From Verrucomicrobiota bacterium (GTDB taxonomy: Bacteria > Verrucomicrobiota > Verrucomicrobiia > Limisphaerales > JAEYXS01), in assembly GCA_023431185.1 (NCBI GenBank), contig JAEYXS010000076.1:62001-126000 (forward strand): 64,000 nucleotides of DNA, written 5' to 3'. The translations under genes were made by a program, and so were the position numbers. Below, in pieces: positions 50,965 to 59,143 of this stretch; positions within the stretch are counted from its first letter, which is position 1; the number at the start of each line of letters is the position of its first letter. The notes below the pieces were generated by a model, which saw only the letters and a list, made by a program, of their open reading frames with translations, did no database searches and was not told where the DNA came from.

Positions 50965-52566
50965 ATGGCAAGGATTGAAAACGTCCTCATCGGCATCGTC
51001 GGCAGCCACTTGGATTCCGGCTTTCACAAGGAACGCTGGAACAAATGGCGTCCCACCGTTTCCCTCGCCAACCAAAAAGACCTCAAGTTCTCCCGGGTCG
51101 AGCTCATCCACTCGCCCGAACACAAGGACATCGCCGGATGCGTCGCTGCCGATATCCGCCGCGTCTCCGAAGGCACCCGGGTCGATCTGTGTGAACTCCC
51201 CATCAAAGACCCGTGGGACCTCGAAGAAGTTTACGGCCACCTCCATGACTTCACGAAAAAGTACGGCTTCACGCCTGACCTGGAAGACTATTACATCCAC
51301 ATCACCACCGGCACCCACATCCAGCAGATCGCCCTGTTTCTCCTCACCGAATCGCGCCACTTTCCCGGACGCCTCATTCAGGCCTCGCCCAAGGAAGCCC
51401 GCAAATCTCCGGATGGCACCTACCGCATCATCGACCTCAACCTCTCGACCTACGATAAGCTCGCCTCCCGCTTCGCCAGTGAAGTGAAGGAAGCCCACAC
51501 CTTCCTGAAATCCGGCATCGAAACCAAAAACCGCCGCTTCAACGCCCTCATCGAACAGATCGAGCACGTCGCCATCGCCTCGCGTGATCCCATTCTCCTC
51601 ATGGGGCCGACCGGTGCCGGCAAATCCCAGCTCGCCAAACGCATCTACGAACTGAAGAAACTCCGCCACAAACTCGGCGGCTCCTTCGTGGAAGTGAACT
51701 GTGCCACCCTCCGCGGCGATTCCGCCATGAGCACGTTGTTCGGCCACGTGAAAGGCTCCTTCACTGGTGCCCTGAAGGATCGCCCCGGCCTCCTGCGCTC
51801 AGCCAATGGCGGCCTCCTCTTCCTCGATGAGATCGGCGAACTCGGCAGCGACGAGCAGGCCATGCTCCTCCGCGCCCTCGAAGAAAAACGCTTCACCCCT
51901 TTCGGCGCTGACAAAGAAGTCACCAGCGATTTCCAGCTCATCGCCGGCACAAATCGTGACCTCGCCATCCGCGTCCGTGAAGGCACCTTCCGCGACGACC
52001 TTCTCGCCCGTATCAACCTTTGGACCTATCAACTCCCCGGCCTGCGCGAACGCTCCGAGGACATCGAACCGAACCTCGACTACGAACTCGAGCGCTACTC
52101 CACCAAGAATGGTCGTCACGTCACCATCAGCAAAGAAGCCCGCGAACGCTTCTTGGAATTCGCCCGCTCTAATGAAGCCACCTGGTCCGGCAACTTCCGC
52201 GACCTCAACGCCAGCGTCACCCGCATGGCCACCCTCGCCATCGGTGGCCGCATCGGCACAGACGTCCTCGAAGCCGAACTCCACCGCCTCCGCCGCGCCT
52301 GGAAAATCCCCAATGTCTCGGACGACAACACTTCCGCCCTAGCCTCCGTCCTCAGTGAAAAAGAGATCGCCCAGATCGATTCCTTTGATCGCGTCCAACT
52401 AAATCACGTCATCCAGATCTGCCAAAAATCCCACACCCTCAGCGAAGCTGGCCGCCAGCTCTTCGACGTCACCCGCACCCAACGCAAGATCACCAACGAC
52501 GCCGACCGCCTTCGCAAATACCTGGCCCGCTTCAATCTCGACTGGGAAAAAGTAAAACGCCCTTGA
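50965..52566 (+). CDS. rtcR: RtcR, CARF-domain sigma-54-dependent activator of rtcB
   Basis: 533 residues, the usual RtcR length. The N-terminal CARF-type Rossmann domain shows VGSHLDSG (12-19) and ITTGTHIQQI (113-122). The AAA+ domain has Walker A GPTGAGKS (214-221), the sigma-54 contact loop GSFTGA (264-269) and Walker B GLLFLDEIGE (283-292), then the arginine-finger region FRDDLLARI. A helix-turn-helix-like C-terminus (LNHVIQICQKSHTLSEAGRQL) completes it. In the known family the CARF domain senses RNA ends and the activator opens sigma-54 promoters of rtcB operons. It is transcribed away from the rtcB unit. No strong ribosome-binding site precedes the ATG. Confidence 0.97.
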   Translation: MARIENVLIGIVGSHLDSGFHKERWNKWRPTVSLANQKDLKFSRVELIHSPEHKDIAGCVAADIRRVSEGTRVDLCELPIKDPWDLEEVYGHLHDFTKKYGFTPDLEDYYIHITTGTHIQQIALFLLTESRHFPGRLIQASPKEARKSPDGTYRIIDLNLSTYDKLASRFASEVKEAHTFLKSGIETKNRRFNALIEQIEHVAIASRDPILLMGPTGAGKSQLAKRIYELKKLRHKLGGSFVEVNCATLRGDSAMSTLFGHVKGSFTGALKDRPGLLRSANGGLLFLDEIGELGSDEQAMLLRALEEKRFTPFGADKEVTSDFQLIAGTNRDLAIRVREGTFRDDLLARINLWTYQLPGLRERSEDIEPNLDYELERYSTKNGRHVTISKEARERFLEFARSNEATWSGNFRDLNASVTRMATLAIGGRIGTDVLEAELHRLRRAWKIPNVSDDNTSALASVLSEKEIAQIDSFDRVQLNHVIQICQKSHTLSEAGRQLFDVTRTQRKITNDADRLRKYLARFNLDWEKVKRP

Positions 52567-52575
52567 CCTGAACCC

Positions 52576-52600
52576 GTAGCCGACGACGTTAGTCGGCGCT
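52576..52600. repeat. Small hairpin repeat after rtcR
   Basis: GCCGAC and GTCGGC flank a 7-base loop within TAGCCGACGACGTTAGTCGG. It lacks a T tract. It resembles a dispersed intergenic repeat often seen in Verrucomicrobia, or a weak terminator for rtcR. Confidence 0.5.
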
Positions 52601-52696
52601 AACTCAATACCCCAACGGGGTTCCGCCACTCTTCAAATTCAATGGCAAAACCGGTTTCATACGCCATTTCCGGGGTAGTATCAGCATACGTCCCAC

Positions 52697-53176
52697 TCAA
52701 CTCACCGCCACCAGCTTGTAATCGCTCTTCGTCCCCGCGATCTCCAGCTTGATCCGCTCGCCCTGCCTCTTCCCGAGCAACTCCTGCCCCAAAGGTGACT
52801 GCGGCGTGATCACCAATATCTCCCGCTTCTCATGCACCACCTCCAGACCACCCGCCCGTGATGCGATGAAATACAGCATCTTCTCGCCCTTGCCTTCCAA
52901 CTCCACCAACGCCCCGATGTTCACCGGCTCCTCTGGTCCGAAATCCTTTACCGGCATCTTCTGGAACTCCTCGATGGATGCCTCCGTCTCCGCCGCCTGC
53001 TTGGACTGCCCCCGCGCCAGATACGATGCCTCCAGCCCGCGTGTATCATACTTGTTCTCCGCTTTGCTCTGCGGGTCCGTGGCCTCCTCCCGCGCCGTCA
53101 GCGCCGCCTTGTAGTAAATCCCCAGATCCGCCGTCAATTGCGCGATGATCTTCTTGATGAGTGCTGATTTTTTCAC
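52697..53176 (-). CDS. GreA/GreB-family transcription elongation factor-like protein
   Basis: 159 residues. The N-terminal half is a helical hairpin with AREEATDPQSKAENKYDTRG and LEASYLARGQSKQAAE, a pattern I know from a GreA/GreB-family branch rather than classical GreA. The C-terminal half is the FKBP-like domain, with SPLGQELLGKRQGERI (about 126-141) matching the SPxGxALLGKxxGD signature. Gre factors bind the secondary channel of RNA polymerase and stimulate transcript cleavage. Whether this branch keeps cleavage activity is not clear, because the acidic tip is not obvious. Confidence 0.85.
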   Translation of the reverse strand: MKKSALIKKIIAQLTADLGIYYKAALTAREEATDPQSKAENKYDTRGLEASYLARGQSKQAAETEASIEEFQKMPVKDFGPEEPVNIGALVELEGKGEKMLYFIASRAGGLEVVHEKREILVITPQSPLGQELLGKRQGERIKLEIAGTKSDYKLVAVS

Positions 53177-53195
53177 GTCTTTTGAAAAAGGAGAA

Positions 53196-53220
53196 GGCCA
53201 GCCGCGCTCGACGGCTGGCC
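53196..53220 (-). terminator. Intrinsic terminator after the lactonase gene
   Basis: GGCCAGCCG (53,196-53,204) pairs with CGGCTGGCC (53,212-53,220) around a 7-base loop. On the minus strand it is followed by TTCTCCTTTTTC. It lies between the lactonase stop and the start of the Gre-like gene, so the latter probably has its own promoter. Confidence 0.75.
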
Positions 53221-53239
53221 CAAGATTGTCTGCGACTGT

Positions 53240-54352
53240 CTACTTCTTCCGATAAACGATGCTCACCGGATTCGGCACCTCCGCCGAATTGCCCGTCTCG
53301 CTCAGTTTGCCCGTCTTCGCGTCGATCTTGAACACCACCAGATTGCCCGAGCTTTGGTTCGCCACGATCAGCCATTTTCCATCCGGGCTCACGGCAAAAT
53401 TGCGCGGCGTCTTGCCTCCGGTCGAAATATGCTGCGCCAGCGTCAATTGACCTGTCTTCGCATCCACCGCATACACCACGATAGTATCATGCCCACGGTT
53501 CGAGCCATACAGGAACTTGCCCGTCGGATGCATCTCCAGCTCCGCCGTGCTGAAAGCAGGTAACACCGTCACGCCTTCCGGCAACGTTGAGATCGTCTGG
53601 ATCTCCGTCAAAGCCCCGCTCTTCGCATCCCGCGAAAAGGCCGTCACATTACAAGTCATCTCATTGATGACATACGCAAAATCCGCCTTCGGATGCAGTG
53701 CGAAATGCCTCGGCCCCGAACCCGGCGTGACCGTTCCCGGGGCAGTCGGCGTCAGCTTGCCGCTGGACGCGTTGAATTTGTAGATCACCACCTGATCCAG
53801 CCCCAAGTCTGGCACATACACATGCCGGTTCGCCTCATCCACATAGATGCCGTGCGCATGCGGTCCCTTTTGACGTCGCGGATTCACGCTGGAGCCCTTG
53901 TGCTGCACAAAATCCGAGGCTTCCTTCAATCGTCCATCCGGCAGCACCGGAAATACTGCCACACTGCCCCCGCCATAGTTCGCCGCCAGCACATGGCGTC
54001 CCGTCTTGTCCACCGTGAGATGACAGGTGCCGCTTCCCTGCGCGCTCGCGTCATTCAAGAAAGTCAACGCACCCGAATCCGGGCTGATGCTGAAGGCAGA
54101 CACCTTGCCCACCGGCCCGATCTCATTCACCGCATACAGATACTTCCCGTTCGGATGCAATGCGAGGAAGGCCGGATTCTCGGAAGGTGCCGACAACGCC
54201 TTCGCCGTCAACTGCCCCGTTGTCCCGTTCAACCGCAAGCGGTAGATGCCCCGGCTGTCCCCTTTCGTGTACGTCCCCACATACACATCATAATCCGCCG
54301 CCAGCAACGACCCCGCCATCACCAGCATGCTCAACATAAAGTTTAGTTTCAT
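53240..54352 (-). CDS. Exported lactonase, 6-phosphogluconolactonase-like beta-propeller
   Basis: 370 residues with a signal peptide (MKLNFMLSMLVMAGSLLA, cleavage near residue 18-19). The mature part opens with YDVYVGTYTKGDSRGIYRL and shows repeated blades such as NPAFLALHPNGKYLYAVNE, GRHVLAANYGGGSVAVF, PHAHGIYVDEANRHVYVPDL and PRNFAVSPDGKWLIVANQ. This is the seven-bladed lactonase family that includes YbhE-type Pgl. Because it is exported, a periplasmic sugar lactone such as gluconolactone is a likelier substrate than the cytosolic 6-phosphate ester. It sits next to an exported PQQ-type sugar dehydrogenase in the same orientation, separated by 80 bases. Confidence 0.9.
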   Translation of the reverse strand: MKLNFMLSMLVMAGSLLAADYDVYVGTYTKGDSRGIYRLRLNGTTGQLTAKALSAPSENPAFLALHPNGKYLYAVNEIGPVGKVSAFSISPDSGALTFLNDASAQGSGTCHLTVDKTGRHVLAANYGGGSVAVFPVLPDGRLKEASDFVQHKGSSVNPRRQKGPHAHGIYVDEANRHVYVPDLGLDQVVIYKFNASSGKLTPTAPGTVTPGSGPRHFALHPKADFAYVINEMTCNVTAFSRDAKSGALTEIQTISTLPEGVTVLPAFSTAELEMHPTGKFLYGSNRGHDTIVVYAVDAKTGQLTLAQHISTGGKTPRNFAVSPDGKWLIVANQSSGNLVVFKIDAKTGKLSETGNSAEVPNPVSIVYRKK

Positions 54353-54432
54353 ACTTGTCCTCTATTTCAGATTAAAGCGTCGCAAATCTTAATGAACCCC
54401 GGACCTTAGGTCAGGGTCCTAAATCGTAAATC

Positions 54433-55752
54433 CTATTTGGTTCCCGCCGGCATGATCTTATACACCTTGCCCGTCTGGCCCGTCACGGCATTGCGCCCGT
54501 TCAGCAGGACGTACAGTTCGCCCGCCTCATCCTCACCCATAGCCGTCACATAACCGCCCAATTTGCCATTCGGCAGATTGTCCACCGTCAACGCCTCATA
54601 CGGCCATTGAGCTGAACCATCCTTCGGCCGGGTGGCCACGATGATCACGCCATCAGCCACGCCCGGATTCCGCGTCCAGTCCGCAAACACATACTTGCCT
54701 TCCAGCGCCGGGATCGCCTTGCCGCGATATACATAACCGCCCGTCACGCTCGTGCCTTTTATCTCTGTGCCGCTGCCGCCCGGATTGCCCGCCCGGTTCT
54801 TATACGCCACGATAGGGTCGATAAATTTGCCACCATCCTCCGCTGTGGCTGCCGGGGTCTCCGGCGGTTTGATCGGATTATTCGGATTGAACCCGATCAA
54901 TCCCTCGCGCAAGTTCCAGCCGTAATTCCCACCCTTCACGATGATGTTGATTTCCTCGAACATGCCCTGGCCCACATCTGCTGCGAACAGCTCCCGCTTG
55001 CCGCCTTTGTCGAACGAGATGCCCCATGGATTGCGGATGCCATACGCGTAGATCTCTGGCTTGCCGCCGCCCTTCGCGAACGGATTGTCCTGCGGCACCG
55101 CATACGGCTGCTTGCCATCCACATCGATGCGCAAAATCTTGCCCAGGATGTTATCCTTGTCCTGCCCATTGCCCTTCGGCCCGTGACCGATGCCCTTGTC
55201 ATTGCCTGCCCCACCATCGCCCAAGCCGATATAGAGATAGCCATCGGGCCCAAACGCGATTCGCCCCCCATTATGATTGAAAGAAGGCTGGTCCACCTGC
55301 ATCACGATGCGCTCCGAGCCAGCATCCGCCCGCTTCGGATTCTTTGCATCCACCGTGAACTCGGAGATGTGGCTCGTATGATCCCACTTCTCCGGTGCTC
55401 CGGCCCGGATCGGCGCGCTGTAATAGACATAGAACTTCCGGTTCTGCTTGAACTTCGGGTGGAACGCCAGCCCGAGGAACCCGCGCTCATCGAAACCCTG
55501 CCGCAAAGTCGTCATCTTGGGCCGCAGATCGAGGAACAGCTCCTCCGCCAGCTTGCCGTCCTTGGTGTAGAGATGCGCCGTCCCCACCTGGTCCACGATC
55601 ACCAGATTGCCTGAGCCATCCGGGATGGACGTCAAAATCATGGGTGAAACCAACCCCTCCGTAATCAGCTTCATCGAGGCAGTTTCCGCCCCTTGCGTGC
55701 TCATCACGGCTCCTAGGCAAAACACCGCCGCCAACTTCAAAATGGATTTCAT
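54433..55752 (-). CDS. Exported PQQ-type sugar dehydrogenase (glucose/sorbosone dehydrogenase family)
   Basis: 439 residues from the ATG at 55,750-55,752, chosen because it gives a clean signal peptide (MKSILKLAAVFCLGAVMSTQGA). Family signatures: LVSPMILTSIPDGSGNLVIVDQ, FDERGFLGLAFHPKF, NHNGGRIAFGPDGYLYIGLG, GKILRIDVDG, YAYGIRNPWGISFD, GGNYGWNLREG and SVTGGYVYRGKAIPAL. These mark the six-bladed propeller of soluble PQQ-dependent aldose dehydrogenases, which oxidise sugars to lactones. A lactonase lies directly downstream, so the pair could oxidise an aldose to its aldonate in the periplasm. PQQ synthesis genes are not in the window. Confidence 0.88.
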   Translation of the reverse strand: MKSILKLAAVFCLGAVMSTQGAETASMKLITEGLVSPMILTSIPDGSGNLVIVDQVGTAHLYTKDGKLAEELFLDLRPKMTTLRQGFDERGFLGLAFHPKFKQNRKFYVYYSAPIRAGAPEKWDHTSHISEFTVDAKNPKRADAGSERIVMQVDQPSFNHNGGRIAFGPDGYLYIGLGDGGAGNDKGIGHGPKGNGQDKDNILGKILRIDVDGKQPYAVPQDNPFAKGGGKPEIYAYGIRNPWGISFDKGGKRELFAADVGQGMFEEINIIVKGGNYGWNLREGLIGFNPNNPIKPPETPAATAEDGGKFIDPIVAYKNRAGNPGGSGTEIKGTSVTGGYVYRGKAIPALEGKYVFADWTRNPGVADGVIIVATRPKDGSAQWPYEALTVDNLPNGKLGGYVTAMGEDEAGELYVLLNGRNAVTGQTGKVYKIMPAGTK

Positions 55753-55813
55753 GCGCCGCAATATGCCATCCCCCTTTCCAAAAGCGAGCCGAGAAATAAA
55801 GCTCTTGGGGCGC

Positions 55814-55876
55814 GGGTTGTCCCAACCCGAAGCAACGCACCTGAGCAAGACTGACTTGATTCAAGTGATAACACTT
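55814..55876. promoter_or_regulatory. Cluster of inverted repeats between divergent genes
   Basis: Three dyads lie in the 275-base gap between the sugar dehydrogenase and the next plus-strand gene: GGGTTG-TCC-CAACCC (55,814-55,828), ACTTGA-T-TCAAGT (55,854-55,866) and AAGTG-ATAA-CACTT (55,863-55,876), the last two overlapping. They are candidates for an operator serving one or both genes. The first may be a dispersed repeat. Confidence 0.4.
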
Positions 55877-56027
55877 CACCAAAATCATCTCTTTCCCAAC
55901 TGTGCTCATCTGCGTCCATTTCACCACGGCAACCGGTCGGGGCTGTGTTGAAAAATCTTTCCCCTCCAGCATTGCGCCCGCCTTCAGCATTTGGCACAAC
56001 AACGCCTCCTTTTCCGACGTACAAAGT

Positions 56028-56705
56028 ATGAAAAAAGAACCAAAGAAAAACACCGAACTTCTCCTGTTGAACCTCCTCAAACAGATTCTCCCCAAAGCCA
56101 CCGATGACGCGAAGCTCGCAGGCAAAATTTATCAGGCAATCGAAAACGAATTAAAATCCAAGGCCCGCACCAAAGCCTTTGAGACTTTTTGCGATAAAGT
56201 CGCCCTTCCTGACCTGGATGCCAAGAGCATCGCTGAGGTGAAAGAACAGCTCGCCGCTTCCTTTGGCGATGGCGATGTTACCATCAAGCCCAACAAGAAG
56301 GAACAGACTCTCAGCGTAGAAGTCGCGATGCCGGACGGCACCCAGTTCACCAGCGAGATCAAGGTAAACCCGAACGCCACTAATGAAGCCAGCGACGAAC
56401 AGGAAGTGAAGCTCAAGTTCATTCCCTTCCCCGTCAGCCTGCCCGGTGACAAAGAACTCGTCTGGATCATGGCCAAGCGCGAAAGCATGTCCAACGACGA
56501 AGCCGCCATCGCCCTCACCAAACTGGAAGAGGATTTCTGGGCCACCAAGGCTGGCCAGAAACTGCAGAAGGACCGCGTGGAAAAATGCTTCCCGGAATTC
56601 ATCGCCCGTGTTCCCGGTGGCATGCTCACGGAAGTCGGCCTCAAACGTCATTACAAGACCCCCGAAGTCCTGAAAATCCTCCGCAGCACCGGCCAGACGA
56701 AGTAA
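56028..56705 (+). CDS. Uncharacterised 225-residue protein
   Basis: I chose the ATG at 56,028-56,030: the protein begins MKKEPKKNTELLLLNLLKQ, and the in-frame sequence upstream reads like non-coding DNA. It is soluble and charged, with a helical N-terminal half (TDDAKLAGKIYQAIENELKS), a middle beta segment (TLSVEVAMPDGTQFTSEIKV) and a helical C-terminal part with SMSNDEAAIALTKLEEDFW and GGMLTEVGLKRHYKTPEVL. No signal peptide or membrane span. I do not recognise a family. It is monocistronic, closed by a strong terminator and preceded by a divergent promoter region. Confidence 0.75.
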   Translation: MKKEPKKNTELLLLNLLKQILPKATDDAKLAGKIYQAIENELKSKARTKAFETFCDKVALPDLDAKSIAEVKEQLAASFGDGDVTIKPNKKEQTLSVEVAMPDGTQFTSEIKVNPNATNEASDEQEVKLKFIPFPVSLPGDKELVWIMAKRESMSNDEAAIALTKLEEDFWATKAGQKLQKDRVEKCFPEFIARVPGGMLTEVGLKRHYKTPEVLKILRSTGQTK

Positions 56706-56726
56706 GTTTTTAATCGGTTAAACGAA

Positions 56727-56763
56727 AACTGCCGGTGGGAGCCATGCTTCCACCGGCAGTTTG
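56727..56763 (+). terminator. Intrinsic terminator
   Basis: A 13-bp perfect stem AAACTGCCGGTGG / CCACCGGCAGTTT (56,727-56,739 and 56,751-56,763) with an 11-base loop, followed by TTTGCTTTTAATTG. It closes the uncharacterised gene that ends at 56,705. The symmetric A and T flanks mean it could also serve minus-strand transcription. Confidence 0.85.
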
Positions 56764-56822
56764 CTTTTAATTGTCCCAAAATACGGCGTGTTAAATTAGC
56801 ACTGGCGCTGGAAATGTTCCAC

Positions 56823-56855
56823 CCTCTCCCTCGGGGAGAGGGCTGGGGTGAGGGG
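56823..56855. repeat. REP-like element (CCCTCTCCC...GGGAGAGGG family)
   Basis: CCCTCTCCC and GGGAGAGGG form a 9-bp hairpin with a TCG loop, followed by CTGGGGTGAGGG. The phrase is a common dispersed intergenic element in many bacterial genomes; I recognise it from general knowledge. It lies just downstream of the helicase gene. Confidence 0.7.
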
Positions 56856-56915
56856 GAAGGAAACAGCCATTAGCAAACGCAGTTCCCACTTTGCCCTTAT
56901 CACCTCGCACTTTTT

Positions 56916-58979
56916 CTACGCTTCCTTCGCCTTCACCTTGTGTCCCTTGATCTGCGTGCGCTTGAGCTTGGCCAAGATGCTGTTCGCATGCTCTGCTGAC
57001 ACATCCACGAACAGATGCTTCTCTCGGATATCCACCGTGCCGATTACCTTGGCCGGCAAACCCGTTTCGCCTTGGATGGCCTGCACCACGTCTTCCGCGG
57101 TGATTCCCATCGCCTCACCCACATTCATGTAGAGCCGTTTCTGGAAATCCGGCGTCTTCCGACTCGCCTTCGGTGACCTCACCGGCAAGGGGTCTTCAAT
57201 CAATTCCCGTTTCTCCGGGATGCGCATCATCGGTTTGACCTTGCTCGAACTGGGCACCAGCAAGGGAGCGGGCGAGGGTGCCGTTTCGGCCGGCTTCACC
57301 TTCGGCACTCCTGCCTTAACTTCCGGTTTCGGTGCCACTGCTGCCTCCGCCTTGACCACCGGCACCGGAGTCGGCTTCGCCTCCACCGGTTTGACACTAG
57401 CCGCCACCGCTTCCTTCACCGCCACCGAAGCGGTCGCGATTGTTGTCGGCCTTGGCAAAGCAGGCTTCGGTGCAACTGCCGGACGCGCGATCGGCGCCGG
57501 TCTGGCCGGCCTTTCCATCGCCGGCCGCATCGGCCGCTCATCATACCGGTTGTCTCCGAATCCACCTCGCTGCTCCTGGCGGTAACCACCGCGTTCCTCA
57601 CGATAACCACCACGGCGATCATCACGCCCACCGCGGTCATACCCGCCCCGAGTCTCCTCACGCTCCACCGGTTTCTGAACCGGTTCCTCATCCGCCCCTT
57701 GCAGATGATGGATAAGCGCCGAGGCTATATCTGTGGAGGTGAATCCCTCCTCCAGCAAACGCTCAATCAAATGATCCTGCTTACGATATTCACCGCTCGT
57801 CAAAGTCGCGCGCAGCTTCGTCAGGAAAACACTTGTCTTCGCCTGATCCACCTCGTCCTGCGTTGGCACCTTGCCGCGCTGGATGCGCATCTTCGTGTAA
57901 CGCTCGATGTGCTGGATCTGGAACAGTTCCCGCCCCGAGATGAACGAGATCGCACGTCCACTGCGCCCCGCACGACCCGTACGACCGATGCGATGCACGT
58001 AATCTTCCACATCGTACGGCAGATCGTAGTTGAACACCACCTGCACATCATCCACGTCGATGCCACGCGCCGCCACATCCGTGGCCACCAGAAATTCGAG
58101 GCCTGATTTGCGGAACTTCATCATCACGCGATCGCGCTGGTTCTGGTTCATGTCACCATGCAACCGGTCCGCCGAATAACCCTGCGCATTCAGATGATCC
58201 ACCAGATCATCCACCATGCGCTTGGTGTTACAGAAAATGATGCCCAGTTTGAGATCATGGATGTCGATCAACCGTGTCAGCAGCTCGATTTTAAAGCGGC
58301 GGTCCACCTCGTAGTAGTGCTGCTCCACCGTCGGCACCGTCATGGCCTTCTGCTCGATCTTCACGCTTTGCGGTGTCTTCGCAAATCGGTTGATCAGATC
58401 TTGGATCGGCCGCGGCATCGTCGCCGAGAAGAACACCGTCTGCCGTTCCGACGGCAAGGCTTGCAGGATCACCTCGATGTCCTCGCGGAACCCCATGTCC
58501 AGCATCACATCCGCCTCGTCCAAAATGATCATCTTGAGCTTGTCTAGCCGCAAGGTCCCGCGCCGCATATGATCCATCAACCGTCCCGGCGTGCCGATGA
58601 CGATCTGCGCCCCCTGCTGCAACCCGTAATACTGCCGCTCATACGATTGCCCGCCATAGATCGGCAGCGCCTGGATGCCCCGCTTGAAAAGCGTCAGCTT
58701 ATGCACCTCCTCCGACACCTGCACCGCCAGCTCGCGCGTCGGGCACAGGATCAGGATTTGCACTCCACGAATCTTGGTATCCACCTTCTCCACCGCTGGG
58801 ATGGCAAACGCCGCCGTTTTGCCGGAACCCGTCTGGGACTGGCCTACGATGTCTTTGCCTTCCAACAGGACGGGAATGGCGGCCGCCTGGATGGGTGATG
58901 CCTGCTCATAGCCCAGCTTATCGATGGCTTTCAGCATCTCCGGCGACAGACCTAACTCAGAAAATAACTTCGGTATCAT
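56916..58979 (-). CDS. DEAD-box ATP-dependent RNA helicase (DeaD/CsdA type) with DbpA-like tail
   Basis: 687 residues. RecA-like core: a Q motif with YEQASPIQ (24-31), SQTGSGKT (48-55), PTRELA (80-85), TPGR (130-133), DEAD (154-157), SAT (185-187), then ARGID and HRIGRTGRAGR in the second domain. Residues about 440-600 are low-complexity: an RG/DR-rich stretch (YDRGGRDDRRGGYREERGG) and then an Ala/Pro/Val-rich linker. The last about 75 residues (RLYMNVGEAMGITAEDVVQA to IKGHKVKAKEA) fit the DbpA RNA-binding domain. Such helicases remodel rRNA or mRNA, often in ribosome assembly and cold adaptation. The gene is monocistronic. Confidence 0.95.
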   Translation of the reverse strand: MIPKLFSELGLSPEMLKAIDKLGYEQASPIQAAAIPVLLEGKDIVGQSQTGSGKTAAFAIPAVEKVDTKIRGVQILILCPTRELAVQVSEEVHKLTLFKRGIQALPIYGGQSYERQYYGLQQGAQIVIGTPGRLMDHMRRGTLRLDKLKMIILDEADVMLDMGFREDIEVILQALPSERQTVFFSATMPRPIQDLINRFAKTPQSVKIEQKAMTVPTVEQHYYEVDRRFKIELLTRLIDIHDLKLGIIFCNTKRMVDDLVDHLNAQGYSADRLHGDMNQNQRDRVMMKFRKSGLEFLVATDVAARGIDVDDVQVVFNYDLPYDVEDYVHRIGRTGRAGRSGRAISFISGRELFQIQHIERYTKMRIQRGKVPTQDEVDQAKTSVFLTKLRATLTSGEYRKQDHLIERLLEEGFTSTDIASALIHHLQGADEEPVQKPVEREETRGGYDRGGRDDRRGGYREERGGYRQEQRGGFGDNRYDERPMRPAMERPARPAPIARPAVAPKPALPRPTTIATASVAVKEAVAASVKPVEAKPTPVPVVKAEAAVAPKPEVKAGVPKVKPAETAPSPAPLLVPSSSKVKPMMRIPEKRELIEDPLPVRSPKASRKTPDFQKRLYMNVGEAMGITAEDVVQAIQGETGLPAKVIGTVDIREKHLFVDVSAEHANSILAKLKRTQIKGHKVKAKEA

Positions 58980-59143
58980 GTATTCAAATGTCTAAACAAC
59001 ACGCTCACTCTAGGCTACCGGCCATCATATAGGGAGAGAAATCTGCTGCGGTTTCCCAGTAGCTTTGGCTTTTGGCGTGGGATTTGGAGCTCAGAATCCG
59101 ATTCATCATTGCGACCCCCCCTGCTCTGCCGTTAGATACCCCC

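Noticed and set aside
55753..55848. N-terminal extension of the sugar dehydrogenase
   Set aside because: It would bury the signal peptide, which begins cleanly at the ATG at 55,752.
55902..56027. N-terminal extension of the gene at 56,028
   Set aside because: The in-frame sequence is proline/cysteine-rich, resembles intergenic DNA and contains a phrase like a dispersed repeat (CTCATCTGCGTCCATTTC).
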